From contig NZ_SGXL01000001.1 of assembly GCF_004216955.1 (NCBI RefSeq), positions 2,073,413 through 2,137,412 of the forward strand: a DNA stretch of 64,000 nt, written 5' to 3'. The notes under the pieces were generated by a model. It ran no database searches and was not told where the DNA came from. It worked only from the letters and a program-made list of their open reading frames with translations. Source of the DNA: Fictibacillus sp. BK138 (lineage in GTDB: Bacteria; Bacillota; Bacilli; Bacillales; Fictibacillaceae). The position numbers and the translations under genes are program-made. Every line of letters begins with the position of its first letter. Positions within the stretch are counted from its first letter, which is position 1. This document shows, piece by piece, positions 26,783-35,995 of this stretch.

Positions 26783-26912
26783 AGTTGATTTCCGCTTCAG
26801 ATGCTCGCTTTCCGCGGGGCGTGCGGTGAGCCTCCCTATCGCTTCGCACTGACAGGGTCTCACCTGTCCCGCTGATCCCGCAGGAGTCTCGCACCTTGCG
26901 CTTCAATCAACT
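26783..26912 (+). repeat. GC-rich interspersed element, copy 2, in the pyr leader
   Basis: The element is 130 bp long, with AGTTGATT and AATCAACT ends and the CTCGCTTTCCGCGGGGCG box. It lies 37 bp past the attenuator T-tract and ends 82 bp before the pyrR start codon, so every full-length pyr mRNA should contain its complement. Confidence 0.93.
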
Positions 26913-26949
26913 TTTCAATGAAGCACACTCTCTTAAAGGTAACCTTCGC

Positions 26950-27041
26950 AAAAAAAATCCTCCCGTCACGCATGACGAGAGGATAGAGTAATCCCTGTTG
27001 GATTCTCATTAATAACGTTTCCTTCTCAGCCTCACGGGACT
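26950..27041 (-). promoter_or_regulatory. PyrR-dependent attenuator in the pyr operon leader
   Basis: The loop AGTCCCGTGAGGCT (27041-27028) fits the PyrR consensus. It is followed by a terminator stem (TCCTCTCGTCATG, 26983-26958) and an 8-T tract. It begins about 25 nt from the predicted transcription start, so it acts on the first RNA made. Confidence 0.92.
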
Positions 27042-27070
27042 AAAGTTAAAGGACTATTTAAGTTACATTG

Positions 27071-27099
27071 ATTATGACAAACTGTGATCTCTTTGTCAA
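27071..27099 (-). promoter_or_regulatory. Sigma-A promoter of the pyr operon
   Basis: A perfect TTGACA (27099-27094) and CATAAT (27076-27071) are separated by 17 bp. The TGA inside the -35 box is the rluD stop codon. Confidence 0.88.
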
Positions 27100-28010
27100 C
27101 TTCTTTTCTCTAACAAATCCAATAGCTCGCTCATTTCAGAAGGAATTTCTCTTTCAAACTCCATGTACTCACCAGTTCTAGGGTGATTAAAGCCCAAAGT
27201 TTGAGCATGAAGTGCCTGTCCTTCAATTGGAAGTGTTTTAGATGGACCGTATTTTGGATCTCCAGCCAACGGGAAACCAATATATTTCATATGAACACGA
27301 ATCTGATGCGTTCTACCCGTCTCAAGCTGGCATTCAACAAATGTATAGTTGGTAAATCTTTTAATGACATTAAAATGAGTAACTGCGTTTCGGCTATTTT
27401 CATCGGTAACCGTCATTTTTTGACGATCACTTTTATCCCTGCCGATCGGAGCATCAATTGTTCCTTGGTCATGCGGCATCACACCATGAACGATCGCTTT
27501 GTAGATTCTAGTTGTTGTTTTGTCTTTAAGCTGGCTTACGAGTGATTCGTGAGCCATATCATTTTTGGCAACCATTAATAAACCCGATGTATCCTTATCG
27601 ATCCGATGAACGATCCCTGGGCGCAGAACACCATTAATTCCAGATAAATCCTTGCAATGTGCCATCAGACCATTAACAAGTGTACCATTATAGTGTCCTG
27701 GTGCTGGGTGTACCACCATTCCTCTTGGTTTATTTACAACAAGAACATCTGAATCTTCATAAACAATATCAAGATCCATCTCCTCAGGAACAACGTCCAG
27801 TTCCTGCGGTTCAGGAATTTCAATTTCAACGATATCACCTGTTACACATTTATAATTTGATTTAACCGGTTTATCGTTCAGCAATACAATTTTATCTTTA
27901 ATCCAATTTTGAATCTGTGATCTTGACCATTCATCCTGGACATCAGATAAAACTTTATCAATACGGTTCCCTTCTTGTTCTGTGGTTACCGTATATTCAA
28001 ATTTACTCAT
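27096..28010 (-). CDS. rluD: RluA-family 23S rRNA pseudouridine synthase (RluD-like)
   Basis: This enzyme isomerises uridines in 23S rRNA. The 304-residue product has an N-terminal S4 RNA-binding domain (about residues 12-75) and the RluA catalytic motif [14 protein letters not shown] near residue 135 with the nucleophilic Asp. The B. subtilis equivalent is ylyB, next to lspA and pyrR as here. It overlaps lspA by 8 bp. The exact target uridines cannot be read from sequence. Confidence 0.93.
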   Translation of the reverse strand: MSKFEYTVTTEQEGNRIDKVLSDVQDEWSRSQIQNWIKDKIVLLNDKPVKSNYKCVTGDIVEIEIPEPQELDVVPEEMDLDIVYEDSDVLVVNKPRGMVVHPAPGHYNGTLVNGLMAHCKDLSGINGVLRPGIVHRIDKDTSGLLMVAKNDMAHESLVSQLKDKTTTRIYKAIVHGVMPHDQGTIDAPIGRDKSDRQKMTVTDENSRNAVTHFNVIKRFTNYTFVECQLETGRTHQIRVHMKYIGFPLAGDPKYGPSKTLPIEGQALHAQTLGFNHPRTGEYMEFEREIPSEMSELLDLLEKRS

Positions 28011-28467
28011 TTTCTGTCTCCTTCTGTTTGCTTTCCATAAAACTTTGAATAAAAATCAAACCTACACCGATGACTAACGCACTGTCTGCGACATTAAAAA
28101 TCGGGAAATCGTAACTTCCGATATAAACATCAACAAAATCAACTACTTCTCCGCGAAGAAGACGATCGATAAAGTTTCCTAAAGCGCCCCCAAGAACTAG
28201 TGCCAGCGCTATTTTAAGCAATCTGTCTGTAGCATGCTTCTGTAAATAATAGACGACAGCTCCAACTACAATAACAGTTATGATTATAAAAAAGTAGCGC
28301 TGATCTTGCAGAATACCGAATGCAGCCCCTCTGTTTCGATGTGAGGTTATGTATAATACTTGATCAATGACAGGGATAGACTGGCCGAGGTCCATTTTTT
28401 TCACAATCATCCATTTTGTCGCTTGATCAGCCGCGAACATTAACAAGGCCAATAGATAATAAAACAA
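28003..28467 (-). CDS. lspA: Lipoprotein signal peptidase II
   Basis: LspA cleaves signal peptides from prolipoproteins after lipid attachment. The 154-residue protein has four predicted membrane segments and both catalytic-Asp motifs: [11 protein letters not shown] near residue 100 and [11 protein letters not shown] near residue 125. The start is TTG at 28467, preceded by GGAGGAG. ylyA, present before lspA in B. subtilis, is absent. Confidence 0.95.
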   Translation of the reverse strand: MFYYLLALLMFAADQATKWMIVKKMDLGQSIPVIDQVLYITSHRNRGAAFGILQDQRYFFIIITVIVVGAVVYYLQKHATDRLLKIALALVLGGALGNFIDRLLRGEVVDFVDVYIGSYDFPIFNVADSALVIGVGLIFIQSFMESKQKETENE

Positions 28468-28503
28468 TAGAACTCCTCCGATATATAAAATATGTCTTTA
28501 TGA

Positions 28504-28533
28504 ATTGTAGCACAGCCATCGGATGTTCTACAA
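28504..28533 (-). promoter_or_regulatory. Probable promoter of lspA-rluD
   Basis: TACAAT at 28509-28504 preceded by TGTGC gives an extended -10. A weak TTGTAG lies 18 bp upstream at 28533-28528. It follows the ileS terminator, so lspA-rluD probably forms its own unit. Confidence 0.6.
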
Positions 28534-28571
28534 TTTAATTTACCCATTCAACAGATTATTTCTGCACGGAC

Positions 28572-28605
28572 TAAAAAAAGAAAAATCCCGCGCTAGCGCG
28601 GGATT
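28572..28605 (-). terminator. Intrinsic terminator after ileS
   Basis: A perfect palindrome (AATCCCGCGCTAGCGCGGGATT, 28605-28584; arms of about 10 bp) is followed on the minus strand by TTTCTTTTTTT. It lies 10 bp past the ileS stop codon. Confidence 0.93.
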
Positions 28606-28615
28606 CCTTTTACAA

Positions 28616-31378
28616 TTATGCATAATTCTTTTCAACGATTTCTGCACAGCTTGCACAAAGTGTTGGATGATTGTCATTTTTGCCAACTTCTTCTGAAACA
28701 ACCCAACAGCGTTCACATGTTTCACCCTCAGCTGAAGTTACTGATACAGCCACATGTTCAAAGACAGACGCATTTTCAGGTGCTTCTGATTTCACGCCGC
28801 CAACTTCCGCTTTTGAAACGATAAAGAGTTTATTTAGATCTTCAACGTTCTCTAACCAAGGCTTAAGCGACTCAGTTGGATAAAGCGTAATTGATGCAGT
28901 AAGTGACTTACCGATCGTCTTCTGGCTTCTCGCTTCTTCAAGTGCTTTTAGCACTTCATCACGAACATCCATAAACAGATCCCAATCTTTTTCAAGCTGC
29001 TCAGTACCTTTGTAGTTCTTCTCTTCTGGCATAGAAGTCAGCTGAACACTTACTTCTTCAACTCCAGGAATGTATTCCCAAACTTCATCTGCCGTGTGAG
29101 ATAAAACAGGTGCAGAAAGTTTTGTTAAAGCCATGAGTGACTCATATAACACAGTCTGGATGCTTCTGCGTTTATGGTCATCTTCAGCTTGGATATAAAG
29201 TGTGTCTTTTGCCATATCCAGATAGAAAGAACTTAACTCGATCGTACAGAAGTTGTGGATCGTATTATAAACAGTAATGAACTGATACTCTTCGTACGCT
29301 TTTTTAACTTTTGCAACAACTTGATCCAGCTTAACCATCATATATTTTTCAAGGTCAGGCATATCTTCAAATGCAACTGCGTGCTGTTTCGGATCAAATC
29401 CGTGCAAGTTTCCTAATAAGAAACGAAGTGTATTTCTAATCTTTCGGTAAACTTCAGCTACCTGCTTTAAGATATCATCTGATACACGCACATCTGACTG
29501 ATAATCTACTGATGAAACCCATAATCTGATGATGTCAGCACCTAGCTGCTTCATCACCTTGATCGGATCTAGTGTGTTACCGATTGATTTACTCATCTTG
29601 CGACCTTCACCATCAAGAACAAATCCATGGCTGAGTACTGCTTTATAAGGAGCTTTTCCAGTGATCGCAACAGATGTAGAAAGTGAAGAGTTAAACCAGC
29701 CGCGATATTGGTCAGAACCTTCAAGGTAGAGGTCTGCTGGGCGAACTAAGTTTTCTCTTTCTTCAAGAACACCCCAATGCGATGTTCCAGAATCAAACCA
29801 TACATCCATGATATCAGTTTCCTTTGAAAAACGTCCGTTTGGACTATGCGGAGAAGTGAATCCTTCCGGAAGAAGTTCTTTCGCTTCTCTTTCGAACCAT
29901 ACGTTAGAACCATGCTCTCTGAACAGTTCTACAACATGAGCGATCGTTTCTTCAGTAAGGATCGCTTCGCCGTCTTCACCATAGAATACCGGAATCGGCA
30001 CACCCCATGCACGCTGACGAGAGATACACCAGTCTTCACGGTCTTTGATCATGTTGTGAAGGCGTGTCTCTCCCCATGAAGGAACCCAGTTCACTTCTTC
30101 AATCGCACGAAGCATATCATCACGAATTCCTTTAATAGAAGCGAACCATTGAGCTGTCGCTCGGAAGATAACAGGTTTCTTCGTTCTCCAGTCATGAGGA
30201 TAGGAGTGAGTGATAAACGAAAGCTTTAACAATGCACCTTTTTCCTGCAACTGTTCTGTAATCGGTTTATTTGCTTCATCATAGAACAGACCTTCAAAAC
30301 CAGGAGCGTCTTTTGTCATTACACCACGGTCGTCAACAGGACATAAAACGTCTAATCCGTATCGCTTTCCAACAAGGAAGTCATCTTCCCCATGACCAGG
30401 AGCTGTATGAACACATCCTGTACCTGCATCTGTTGTTACGTGGTCACCAAGCATAACAAGTGAATCACGTCCATATAGGGGATGGCTTGCAACCGCGTGT
30501 TCAATTTCTGCACCTTTAAATCGCTTAACAATTTCAGCTTGTTCCCATTCAAACTCTTTCTTAAGAGATTCTACTAGAGCTTCTGCTACAACATATTTGC
30601 CGTTCTCTGTTTGAACAGAAACATAATCTAGTTCAGGGTGAACTGAAATACCAAGGTTTGCAGGAATCGTCCAAGGAGTTGTTGTCCAGATCACTAGTTT
30701 TTCATCTGCATCCAAAACTCCCTTTCCATCTTTCACATCAAATGCTACATAGATAGAAGCAGAACGCTTATCTTGATACTCGATCTCAGCCTCAGCTAAT
30801 GCGGATTCTGATGAAGGAGACCAGTATACAGGCTTCAACCCTTTATAGATAAGGTCTCTTTTTGCCATTTCGCCAAACACTTCAATCTGTCTAGCTTCAT
30901 ACCCTTTATCAAGCGTAATATAAGGATTCTCCCAATCACCGCGAACACCTAGACGTTTAAATTGTTCACGCTGATGATCTACTTGCTTTAACGCATACTC
31001 TTCACAAAGCTTACGAAACTCAGCCACTGTGAGCTCTTTTCTTTTAACTTTTCCGCTCTTTGTCAGAGCCGTTTCAATCGGCAGACCATGTGTATCCCAT
31101 CCTGGAACATATGGAGAATAGTGACCTGTCATCGATTTAAAACGTACGATGATATCTTTTAAGATCTTATTCTCAGCATGGCCGATATGAATATCACCAT
31201 TTGCATAAGGAGGTCCGTCATGAAGGATAAAAGGCGGCAGATCCTTCGTCTTTTCCATAACTTTTTCGTAGATATTTAACTCGTTCCATTTCTCCTGAAC
31301 AACAGGTTCACGCTGCGGAAGATTTCCGCGCATCGGGAACTCCGTTTTTGGCATCAAAAGAGTGTCTTTATAGTTCAT
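28616..31378 (-). CDS. ileS: Isoleucyl-tRNA synthetase
   Basis: IleRS charges tRNA-Ile. The 920-residue class I synthetase has the HIGH-type motif [11 protein letters not shown] near residue 60, the KMSKS motif [10 protein letters not shown] near residue 595, the editing domain between them, and a C-terminal zinc finger with CERCW and CASC. This is the usual bacterial cytosolic form, not the mupirocin-resistant one. It is controlled by the T-box leader upstream. Confidence 0.98.
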   Translation of the reverse strand: MNYKDTLLMPKTEFPMRGNLPQREPVVQEKWNELNIYEKVMEKTKDLPPFILHDGPPYANGDIHIGHAENKILKDIIVRFKSMTGHYSPYVPGWDTHGLPIETALTKSGKVKRKELTVAEFRKLCEEYALKQVDHQREQFKRLGVRGDWENPYITLDKGYEARQIEVFGEMAKRDLIYKGLKPVYWSPSSESALAEAEIEYQDKRSASIYVAFDVKDGKGVLDADEKLVIWTTTPWTIPANLGISVHPELDYVSVQTENGKYVVAEALVESLKKEFEWEQAEIVKRFKGAEIEHAVASHPLYGRDSLVMLGDHVTTDAGTGCVHTAPGHGEDDFLVGKRYGLDVLCPVDDRGVMTKDAPGFEGLFYDEANKPITEQLQEKGALLKLSFITHSYPHDWRTKKPVIFRATAQWFASIKGIRDDMLRAIEEVNWVPSWGETRLHNMIKDREDWCISRQRAWGVPIPVFYGEDGEAILTEETIAHVVELFREHGSNVWFEREAKELLPEGFTSPHSPNGRFSKETDIMDVWFDSGTSHWGVLEERENLVRPADLYLEGSDQYRGWFNSSLSTSVAITGKAPYKAVLSHGFVLDGEGRKMSKSIGNTLDPIKVMKQLGADIIRLWVSSVDYQSDVRVSDDILKQVAEVYRKIRNTLRFLLGNLHGFDPKQHAVAFEDMPDLEKYMMVKLDQVVAKVKKAYEEYQFITVYNTIHNFCTIELSSFYLDMAKDTLYIQAEDDHKRRSIQTVLYESLMALTKLSAPVLSHTADEVWEYIPGVEEVSVQLTSMPEEKNYKGTEQLEKDWDLFMDVRDEVLKALEEARSQKTIGKSLTASITLYPTESLKPWLENVEDLNKLFIVSKAEVGGVKSEAPENASVFEHVAVSVTSAEGETCERCWVVSEEVGKNDNHPTLCASCAEIVEKNYA

Positions 31379-31451
31379 TGCTTTTCCTCCTTAATATCGT
31401 TACCGTAAAAATAAAAGGTTGTTTTCCTCAATCTATGTTGTCCTTGTAAGT

Positions 31452-31583
31452 GGTTGATTCCCGCTCCAGGATGCTCGCTTTCCGCGGGGCGGGCGGTGAG
31501 CCTCCTTGCGCCTTGCGCCATTAGGAGTCTCACCTGTCCCACTCGTCCCGCAGGAGTCTCGCATCCTTCTGCTCCAATCAACT
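31452..31583 (+). repeat. GC-rich interspersed element, copy 3, in the ileS leader
   Basis: The element is 132 bp long, with GGTTGATT and AATCAACT ends, the CGCTTTCCGCGGGGCG box and the central CTCCT/AGGAG hairpin. It lies about 55 bp past the T-box terminator and ends 74 bp before the ileS start codon, so it is inside the ileS mRNA leader. Confidence 0.93.
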
Positions 31584-31638
31584 TGCCTATGACGAAAAGT
31601 GACAAGATACTTAGCAACCATCTTTTAAAAAAGAGCCA

Positions 31639-31895
31639 CAAAAAAACCTTCTCGCCCACTACTGTTACAGTAGGGACGAGAAGGTTAACCCGCGGTACCA
31701 CCCTAATAGGTTCTGGTTCATCACAAAACCCTCTTAGTCATCCGTAGCGTGGATGATGCGCCTGAACTTACTAAAATTTTCAGTACAGGAACTCAGGGGT
31801 GATCTTCAAATACTGCTCTATACCAGGCTTGCACCATTTCCTGGTTCGCTATAATAGAGAAAAGTATCTTACTGTCCCCGTCTTCGTCACATATT
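31639..31895 (-). promoter_or_regulatory. T-box riboswitch of ileS
   Basis: Uncharged tRNA-Ile binding stabilises an antiterminator and turns ileS on. The minus strand shows stem I with the apical GGTGCAAG loop in a CCAGG/CCTGG stem, a likely isoleucine specifier AUC at 31803-31801 in the 3' side of the internal loop, the invariant AGGGTGGTACCGCG (31704-31691), and a terminator with a long stem (AACCTTCTCG) and T7 run ending at 31639. Confidence 0.95.
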
Positions 31896-31906
31896 AATCT
31901 TACAAA

Positions 31907-31936
31907 AGTATATGCGATTTTTTAAATGAATGTCAA
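31907..31936 (-). promoter_or_regulatory. Sigma-A promoter of ileS
   Basis: TTGACA (31936-31931) and TATACT (31912-31907) are separated by 18 bp. The TGA in the -35 box is the divIVA stop codon. Confidence 0.82.
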
Positions 31937-32442
31937 GCTTCCGTCTTTACTTCTTGAAGTTCATAGCCTTCAAGATTTTCAGGAGCGTTTAGAGAATCCC
32001 AGTCATCATTCTTTAGCATCTCTAACTGTGCTTCAATCAACATTCTAAATCTTGTGCGATATACAGATGATTGCTTCTTCAACTCATCGATCTCCATCGA
32101 AATCTTTCTGGACTTCGATAACGATTCATTGATGATTCTGTCGGCGTTCTTTTCAGCTTCTTTAACGATCAAGCGCGCTTCTTTTGTAGCTGTACGCTTC
32201 ACTTCTTCACCAGTTTCTTGTGCGATTAGAATGGATTTATTCAGCGTTTCTTCAATGTTTTTAAAGTATGAAATCTTTTCTTCAAGCTTGGAAACTGTTT
32301 CCTCTAAATCTTTCTTTTCACGAATAACCGCTTCGTAATCTTTAATGACTTGATCTAAAAAGTCATTGACTTCATCTTCACTATACCCTCTGAAACCTCT
32401 TGTAAATTCCTTATTATGAATATCCAACGGCGTTAAAGGCAA
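31933..32442 (-). CDS. divIVA: Septum site-determining / cell pole protein DivIVA
   Basis: DivIVA binds negatively curved membrane at poles and septa and recruits division and sporulation partners. The 169-residue product begins (M)PLTPLDIHNKEF and has the conserved FRGYSEDEVNDFL membrane-binding region followed by long coiled coil. The start is TTG at 32442: a longer ATG frame would begin inside the GGAGGTGG ribosome site. It is the last gene of the sepF-ylm cluster. Confidence 0.94.
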   Translation of the reverse strand: MPLTPLDIHNKEFTRGFRGYSEDEVNDFLDQVIKDYEAVIREKKDLEETVSKLEEKISYFKNIEETLNKSILIAQETGEEVKRTATKEARLIVKEAEKNADRIINESLSKSRKISMEIDELKKQSSVYRTRFRMLIEAQLEMLKNDDWDSLNAPENLEGYELQEVKTEA

Positions 32443-32518
32443 AACAGCCACCTCCATAGATGCATTATTTTCTACCTAATTTCGACAAAATGTCGGTCAT
32501 TCCTTCTATTCCCAGAAA

Positions 32519-33292
32519 TTATTTTAAAAGTCCGTACCGTATACGCCATTTTTCTTTCTTCGTCATACCTTCAATAGCGAATAGTTTGCTTCTTCCAAAG
32601 CCTCTTACTGAAAGTTCATCACCTTCCATTACTTCTGCCGCAGCCTGGTCTGTAATTTTATGATTTAATTTAACACGGCCCTGCTGTATTAAAGGTGAAG
32701 CTTTAGAACGTGAGAGATTATAGATTTCAGCAACAATAACATCTAACCTAAGAGAAGAAACTGTTCCATTTCTTTCATCGTAATCAGTTTTCATTTCCAT
32801 CAAGTCATTATTTTTTATATGATGCAGCTTTACTCCTGATTTACCTATTTTCGTAAGGTTCAGTTCTATAAAATTTGATATTTCAGCTGCACAAACGAAT
32901 TGTACTTTATCTCCAGATATAAGGATATCGCCATACTTGCCTCTTTTCACTCCTATATTCATCAAAGCGCCAAGCACGTCACGATGCTCGATTGTTGTAA
33001 ACTTTGATGGATAGCCAATATCATAGAGGACGAGCTGAAAATCATCTTCAGCTGCTTCATAATACTCCGGGAATAGAAGTGCTCTTTTTCGCTCTGAAAA
33101 AGAAGAGCCTCCCCATAAAGAGAGGCGTACATCTGTATCGTTTCCTACGATTGTTTTAACAATCTCTTGTTCACGCGGATCAAGAAAATCAGTGAGCTTC
33201 GGGCTGTATCGTTCCACTGTTTCCGATTTCCATCTCATTACACGATCAACAAACTCATGTTCCTCTGGCCGGTAGTGCTGATAAATACTCAT
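32519..33292 (-). CDS. ylmH: S4-domain RNA-binding protein YlmH
   Basis: The 257-residue product has a C-terminal S4 RNA-binding domain (about residues 180-250, with SRSKASPLIQQGRVKLNHK). B. subtilis YlmH binds 50S subunits and has been linked to ribosome quality control parallel to RqcH. The N-terminal two thirds are typical of the family. It sits between ylmG and divIVA, the usual position. Confidence 0.93.
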   Translation of the reverse strand: MSIYQHYRPEEHEFVDRVMRWKSETVERYSPKLTDFLDPREQEIVKTIVGNDTDVRLSLWGGSSFSERKRALLFPEYYEAAEDDFQLVLYDIGYPSKFTTIEHRDVLGALMNIGVKRGKYGDILISGDKVQFVCAAEISNFIELNLTKIGKSGVKLHHIKNNDLMEMKTDYDERNGTVSSLRLDVIVAEIYNLSRSKASPLIQQGRVKLNHKITDQAAAEVMEGDELSVRGFGRSKLFAIEGMTKKEKWRIRYGLLK

Positions 33293-33301
33293 AAAGAAGC
33301 C

Positions 33302-33577
33302 TTAAAATGAGCCTGCGAGCATTCTAGCTACTGCACTCACACCATATTGTGCAAAGTGAAGAGACATTAACGCCACGATCGGCGAAAGGTCAATCATGCC
33401 TAAAGGCGGGATGATTTTACGGAAAGGTGAGAGATATGGTTCAACAAGCCTTCCGATAACCTGGCCGATTGAAGATTCTCTAGCGTTAGGAAACCAAGAT
33501 AAAAGTATGTACCCTATTATCATGTAATAGTAGATCTGTATAAGTGTCTGTACTACATTTGCAATTTCGTATACCAA
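33302..33577 (-). CDS. ylmG: YggT-family membrane protein YlmG
   Basis: The 91-residue product has two hydrophobic segments (about residues 8-28 and 62-85) separated by SSIGQVIGRLVEPYLSPFRK, typical of the YggT family. The family is linked to cell-envelope shape and division by gene context; the biochemical role is not established. The start is TTG at 33577 with AGGTGA 6 nt upstream. Confidence 0.92.
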   Translation of the reverse strand: MVYEIANVVQTLIQIYYYMIIGYILLSWFPNARESSIGQVIGRLVEPYLSPFRKIIPPLGMIDLSPIVALMSLHFAQYGVSAVARMLAGSF

Positions 33578-33596
33578 TAAATTTCACCTGCCTGAT

Positions 33597-34019
33597 TTAG
33601 TCTTCGTCCATCATTTCTGAGATCGTACCGGAAACATCTACGTTTTCAGGCGTGCACAAAAATGTATTTGGTCCGAGCTTTTGAATATCGCCGCCGATCG
33701 CATAAACAGTCCCTGATAAGAAGTCTACGATTCGTTTTGCCTGATCATGCGGAATTCTTTGCAAATTCATAACTACCGCTCTTCGATTTTTAAGCTGATC
33801 CGCAATATCTTGAGCTTCCGCATAAACGCGCGGTTCAACAAGAACAACCTTAACCTGCTGCTGAATACTTTGCAAGCTCACAACATTGGGCTTACCCTTT
33901 TTCGTATGAGATGGTGTAATCTCTTCCTCTTCAGCCAAAGACTCTTCTTCATATTCATTTTCATACTCATAATCATCTTCTAGATCAAAAAAACGCTTAA
34001 ACTTTGTTTTGATTCCCAT
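33597..34019 (-). CDS. sepF: Cell division protein SepF
   Basis: SepF polymerises into rings, bundles FtsZ and anchors it through an N-terminal amphipathic helix. The 140-residue product shows that helix ([15 protein letters not shown]), a highly acidic linker (residues 13-35) and the C-terminal DUF552 core with [20 protein letters not shown]-like and [11 protein letters not shown] segments. The ATG at 34019 follows AGGAGGTGG; a GTG three codons upstream lies in that site. Confidence 0.95.
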   Translation of the reverse strand: MGIKTKFKRFFDLEDDYEYENEYEEESLAEEEEITPSHTKKGKPNVVSLQSIQQQVKVVLVEPRVYAEAQDIADQLKNRRAVVMNLQRIPHDQAKRIVDFLSGTVYAIGGDIQKLGPNTFLCTPENVDVSGTISEMMDED

Positions 34020-34031
34020 CGATTCCACCTC

Positions 34032-34718
34032 CTAAAATTCTTTTCCTACTAAGTCTGTTCCAATTCGAACAAAGGTTGCTCCTTCTTCAACTGCTATCAC
34101 ATAGTCGTTTGACATTCCCATAGAAAGCTCCTCACATGGTGCATGAGGAAAATCTTTTCTTTGAATGTCTATTTGCAATTGTTTTAACGTTGAGAATACA
34201 TTTCTTACGACCGATTCATCTTCTGTAAAAGGTGCCATTGTCATAAGACCTACAACTTTAATTTTATCGTAGTCTTTTAGTTTATCGACAAAACTAATCA
34301 CTTCTTTTACTGCCAGACCATGTTTTGAATCTTCTTCAGCTACATTAACTTGTACAAAACAGGAAATCGTCTTGTCAGCTCTTTTTTGGATTTCCTTTGC
34401 CAAACTGAGCCGATCTAAGGAATGAATATAATCAACCTGGTTAATAATATCTTTTACTTTACGAGACTGAAGTGTACCGATAAAATGCCACTTAACATTT
34501 TCATTCATCTCTTTTAGATACTCTTTTTTTTCAAGCAATCCTTCAATGCGGTTTTCACCAATGTGTTCCACGCCTGCTAAAACAGCATTCTTCGTCGTTT
34601 CGTTACTAACATATTTCGTTACAGCAACCAGATTAACGCCCTTTGAAGATCTGTTTTTTTTCGTGCATGCATCTTGAATCTTATCTAATATCTTTTCTTT
34701 ATTTTCTAATATGTTCAA
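34032..34718 (-). CDS. ylmE: PLP homeostasis protein YlmE (YggS family)
   Basis: Members of the family bind pyridoxal phosphate and balance B6 vitamers and some amino acid pools. The 228-residue product has the PLP lysine in VNLVAVTKYVS near residue 34 and the GLMTMAP and LSMGMSNDYVIAVEEGAT motifs. The start is TTG at 34718, read from AAAGGAG 12 nt upstream; a nearer GTG is out of frame. It lies 4 bp after ylmD. Confidence 0.93.
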   Translation of the reverse strand: MNILENKEKILDKIQDACTKKNRSSKGVNLVAVTKYVSNETTKNAVLAGVEHIGENRIEGLLEKKEYLKEMNENVKWHFIGTLQSRKVKDIINQVDYIHSLDRLSLAKEIQKRADKTISCFVQVNVAEEDSKHGLAVKEVISFVDKLKDYDKIKVVGLMTMAPFTEDESVVRNVFSTLKQLQIDIQRKDFPHAPCEELSMGMSNDYVIAVEEGATFVRIGTDLVGKEF

Positions 34719-34722
34719 ACGC

Positions 34723-35547
34723 TCACTTAACTCCTTTCCTGCCTATAAAACTCATCATTCTGCCCGTCTTGCCATTATCTTTCCTGTGTGAAAAGAACAA
34801 AGAATTTTCACAGCTCGTACATTGCTGGGAAACTATGATGTTTTCTGGAAGTACTCCGGCTTGCAAGAGTAGAATCTCATTTAATCTTTGTAGATTTAAT
34901 TGATATCTGTCATTTTTGTTTGCAGTGAATACATCAGGATCTTCTTTTTTATTTAAAGCTGCTTTTACTTCGCGAATAACCTTTTCGTCCACCTCATAAC
35001 AGCATTCCCCTATGGCTGGTCCGATTGCTGCCTTGATTTCATGAATGTCTTCGTTCTCTTTTTCACACCAGAGCTCGACCATTTTAGGACCTATCTTCCC
35101 TACTGTTCCACGCCATCCGGCATGCGCAAGTCCGATCAAGTTATTCTTTGGTGAATAAAAGTACAGTGGCACACAATCAGCATAGAGAGAAGTCAAAAGC
35201 ACGTTCTCAACCTTTGTGTACAAACCGTCAGCATCTGGGATAGCCGTTTCAAAATCCAACGAGCCTCTGCCGCGGTTTTCTTCTGTAACTTCTACAATTT
35301 TTGTTCCATGAACCTGCTTCGACCCTACCCAATTTTGAATCGGGAAATTAATTTCATCGGCAAACGTTTTACGGTTATCTTGTACATAGCGAGGATTATC
35401 TTTAACATGAAATCCCATGTTTAATGAGTTAAAAGGCATTGGACTATACCCTCCAGCACGCATCGTAAAACCAGCGGTAATGAAGGAATCTTCTTTTTGC
35501 CAATCTTCTATTACAAGGTGCTTTCCAGTTTGTTTAAAAGTCTTCAT
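34723..35547 (-). CDS. ylmD: Multicopper-oxidase-like / purine nucleoside phosphorylase family protein YlmD (DUF152)
   Basis: The 274-residue product belongs to the YfiH/LACC1 family, members of which show purine nucleoside phosphorylase and adenosine deaminase activities. The conserved metal or active-site residues are visible: SLYADCVPLYFY near residue 120, LAHAGWRGTVGKI near residue 138 and IGPAIGECCYEV near residue 173. ATG at 35547 follows AGGAGG by 10 nt. It opens the ylmD-ylmE-sepF-ylmG-ylmH-divIVA string. Confidence 0.93.
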   Translation of the reverse strand: MKTFKQTGKHLVIEDWQKEDSFITAGFTMRAGGYSPMPFNSLNMGFHVKDNPRYVQDNRKTFADEINFPIQNWVGSKQVHGTKIVEVTEENRGRGSLDFETAIPDADGLYTKVENVLLTSLYADCVPLYFYSPKNNLIGLAHAGWRGTVGKIGPKMVELWCEKENEDIHEIKAAIGPAIGECCYEVDEKVIREVKAALNKKEDPDVFTANKNDRYQLNLQRLNEILLLQAGVLPENIIVSQQCTSCENSLFFSHRKDNGKTGRMMSFIGRKGVK

Positions 35548-35600
35548 TCTATGTATTCCTCCTGGAAAGTTTTATCTTTATTTTACCACATTTTTGAGGA

Positions 35601-35645
35601 AGAAAGAAAAAAGAACCGTTTATTTCAATTGATCAAACGGCTCTT
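35601..35645 (-). terminator. Intrinsic terminator overlapping the ylmC 3' end
   Basis: On the minus strand GAGCCGTTT pairs with AAACGGTTC, followed by TTTTTTCTTTCTT. The ylmC stop codon lies inside the stem's 3' half. Confidence 0.85.
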
Positions 35646-35904
35646 TTACGTATTCATTTAATTCACTGGCTTCCATATGCCTGACGAGGATAACGTCTGC
35701 ACCTATTTTAACGATGTTGCGCCATGGGATGACAATATCATTTTCTCTTGCAAAAAAACCAAGCATTTTTCCTGCACCCGGAATGATGATCGCGTCGATC
35801 TTTCCAGTATTTAAATTGATTTCAAGATCAGCAATATGGCCAAGTTTTTTTCCGTTTGCTACGTTAACAACGTCTTTAACTTGGAAGTCTGATATTTTGT
35901 TCAT
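35620..35904 (-). CDS. ylmC: PRC-barrel domain protein YlmC/YmxH family
   Basis: The 94-residue product is a single PRC-barrel domain (MNKISDFQVKDVVNV, then GKKLGHIADLEI and IVIPWRNIVKIGADVILV). The family occurs in endospore formers next to sigG; its exact role is unclear. The ATG at 35904 follows AAAGGCGGG; an ATG 19 codons upstream lacks one. A TATAAT about 28 bp upstream may be a -10 box, but I see no good -35. Confidence 0.88.
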   Translation of the reverse strand: MNKISDFQVKDVVNVANGKKLGHIADLEINLNTGKIDAIIIPGAGKMLGFFARENDIVIPWRNIVKIGADVILVRHMEASELNEYVKEPFDQLK

Positions 35905-35963
35905 GTCACAACCCGCCTTTCTGTTTTCATTATATGAAGGAACAAGCAGTTTCATGTTCAAGG

Positions 35964-35995
35964 TAATAAAAAAAACCCGTAAATCTACGGGTTTT
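35964..35995 (-). terminator. Intrinsic terminator after sigG
   Basis: A 10-bp stem (AAAACCCGTA with TACGGGTTTT) ends in TTTTTTTTATT. The stem overlaps the first bases of the sigG stop codon. Confidence 0.92.
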
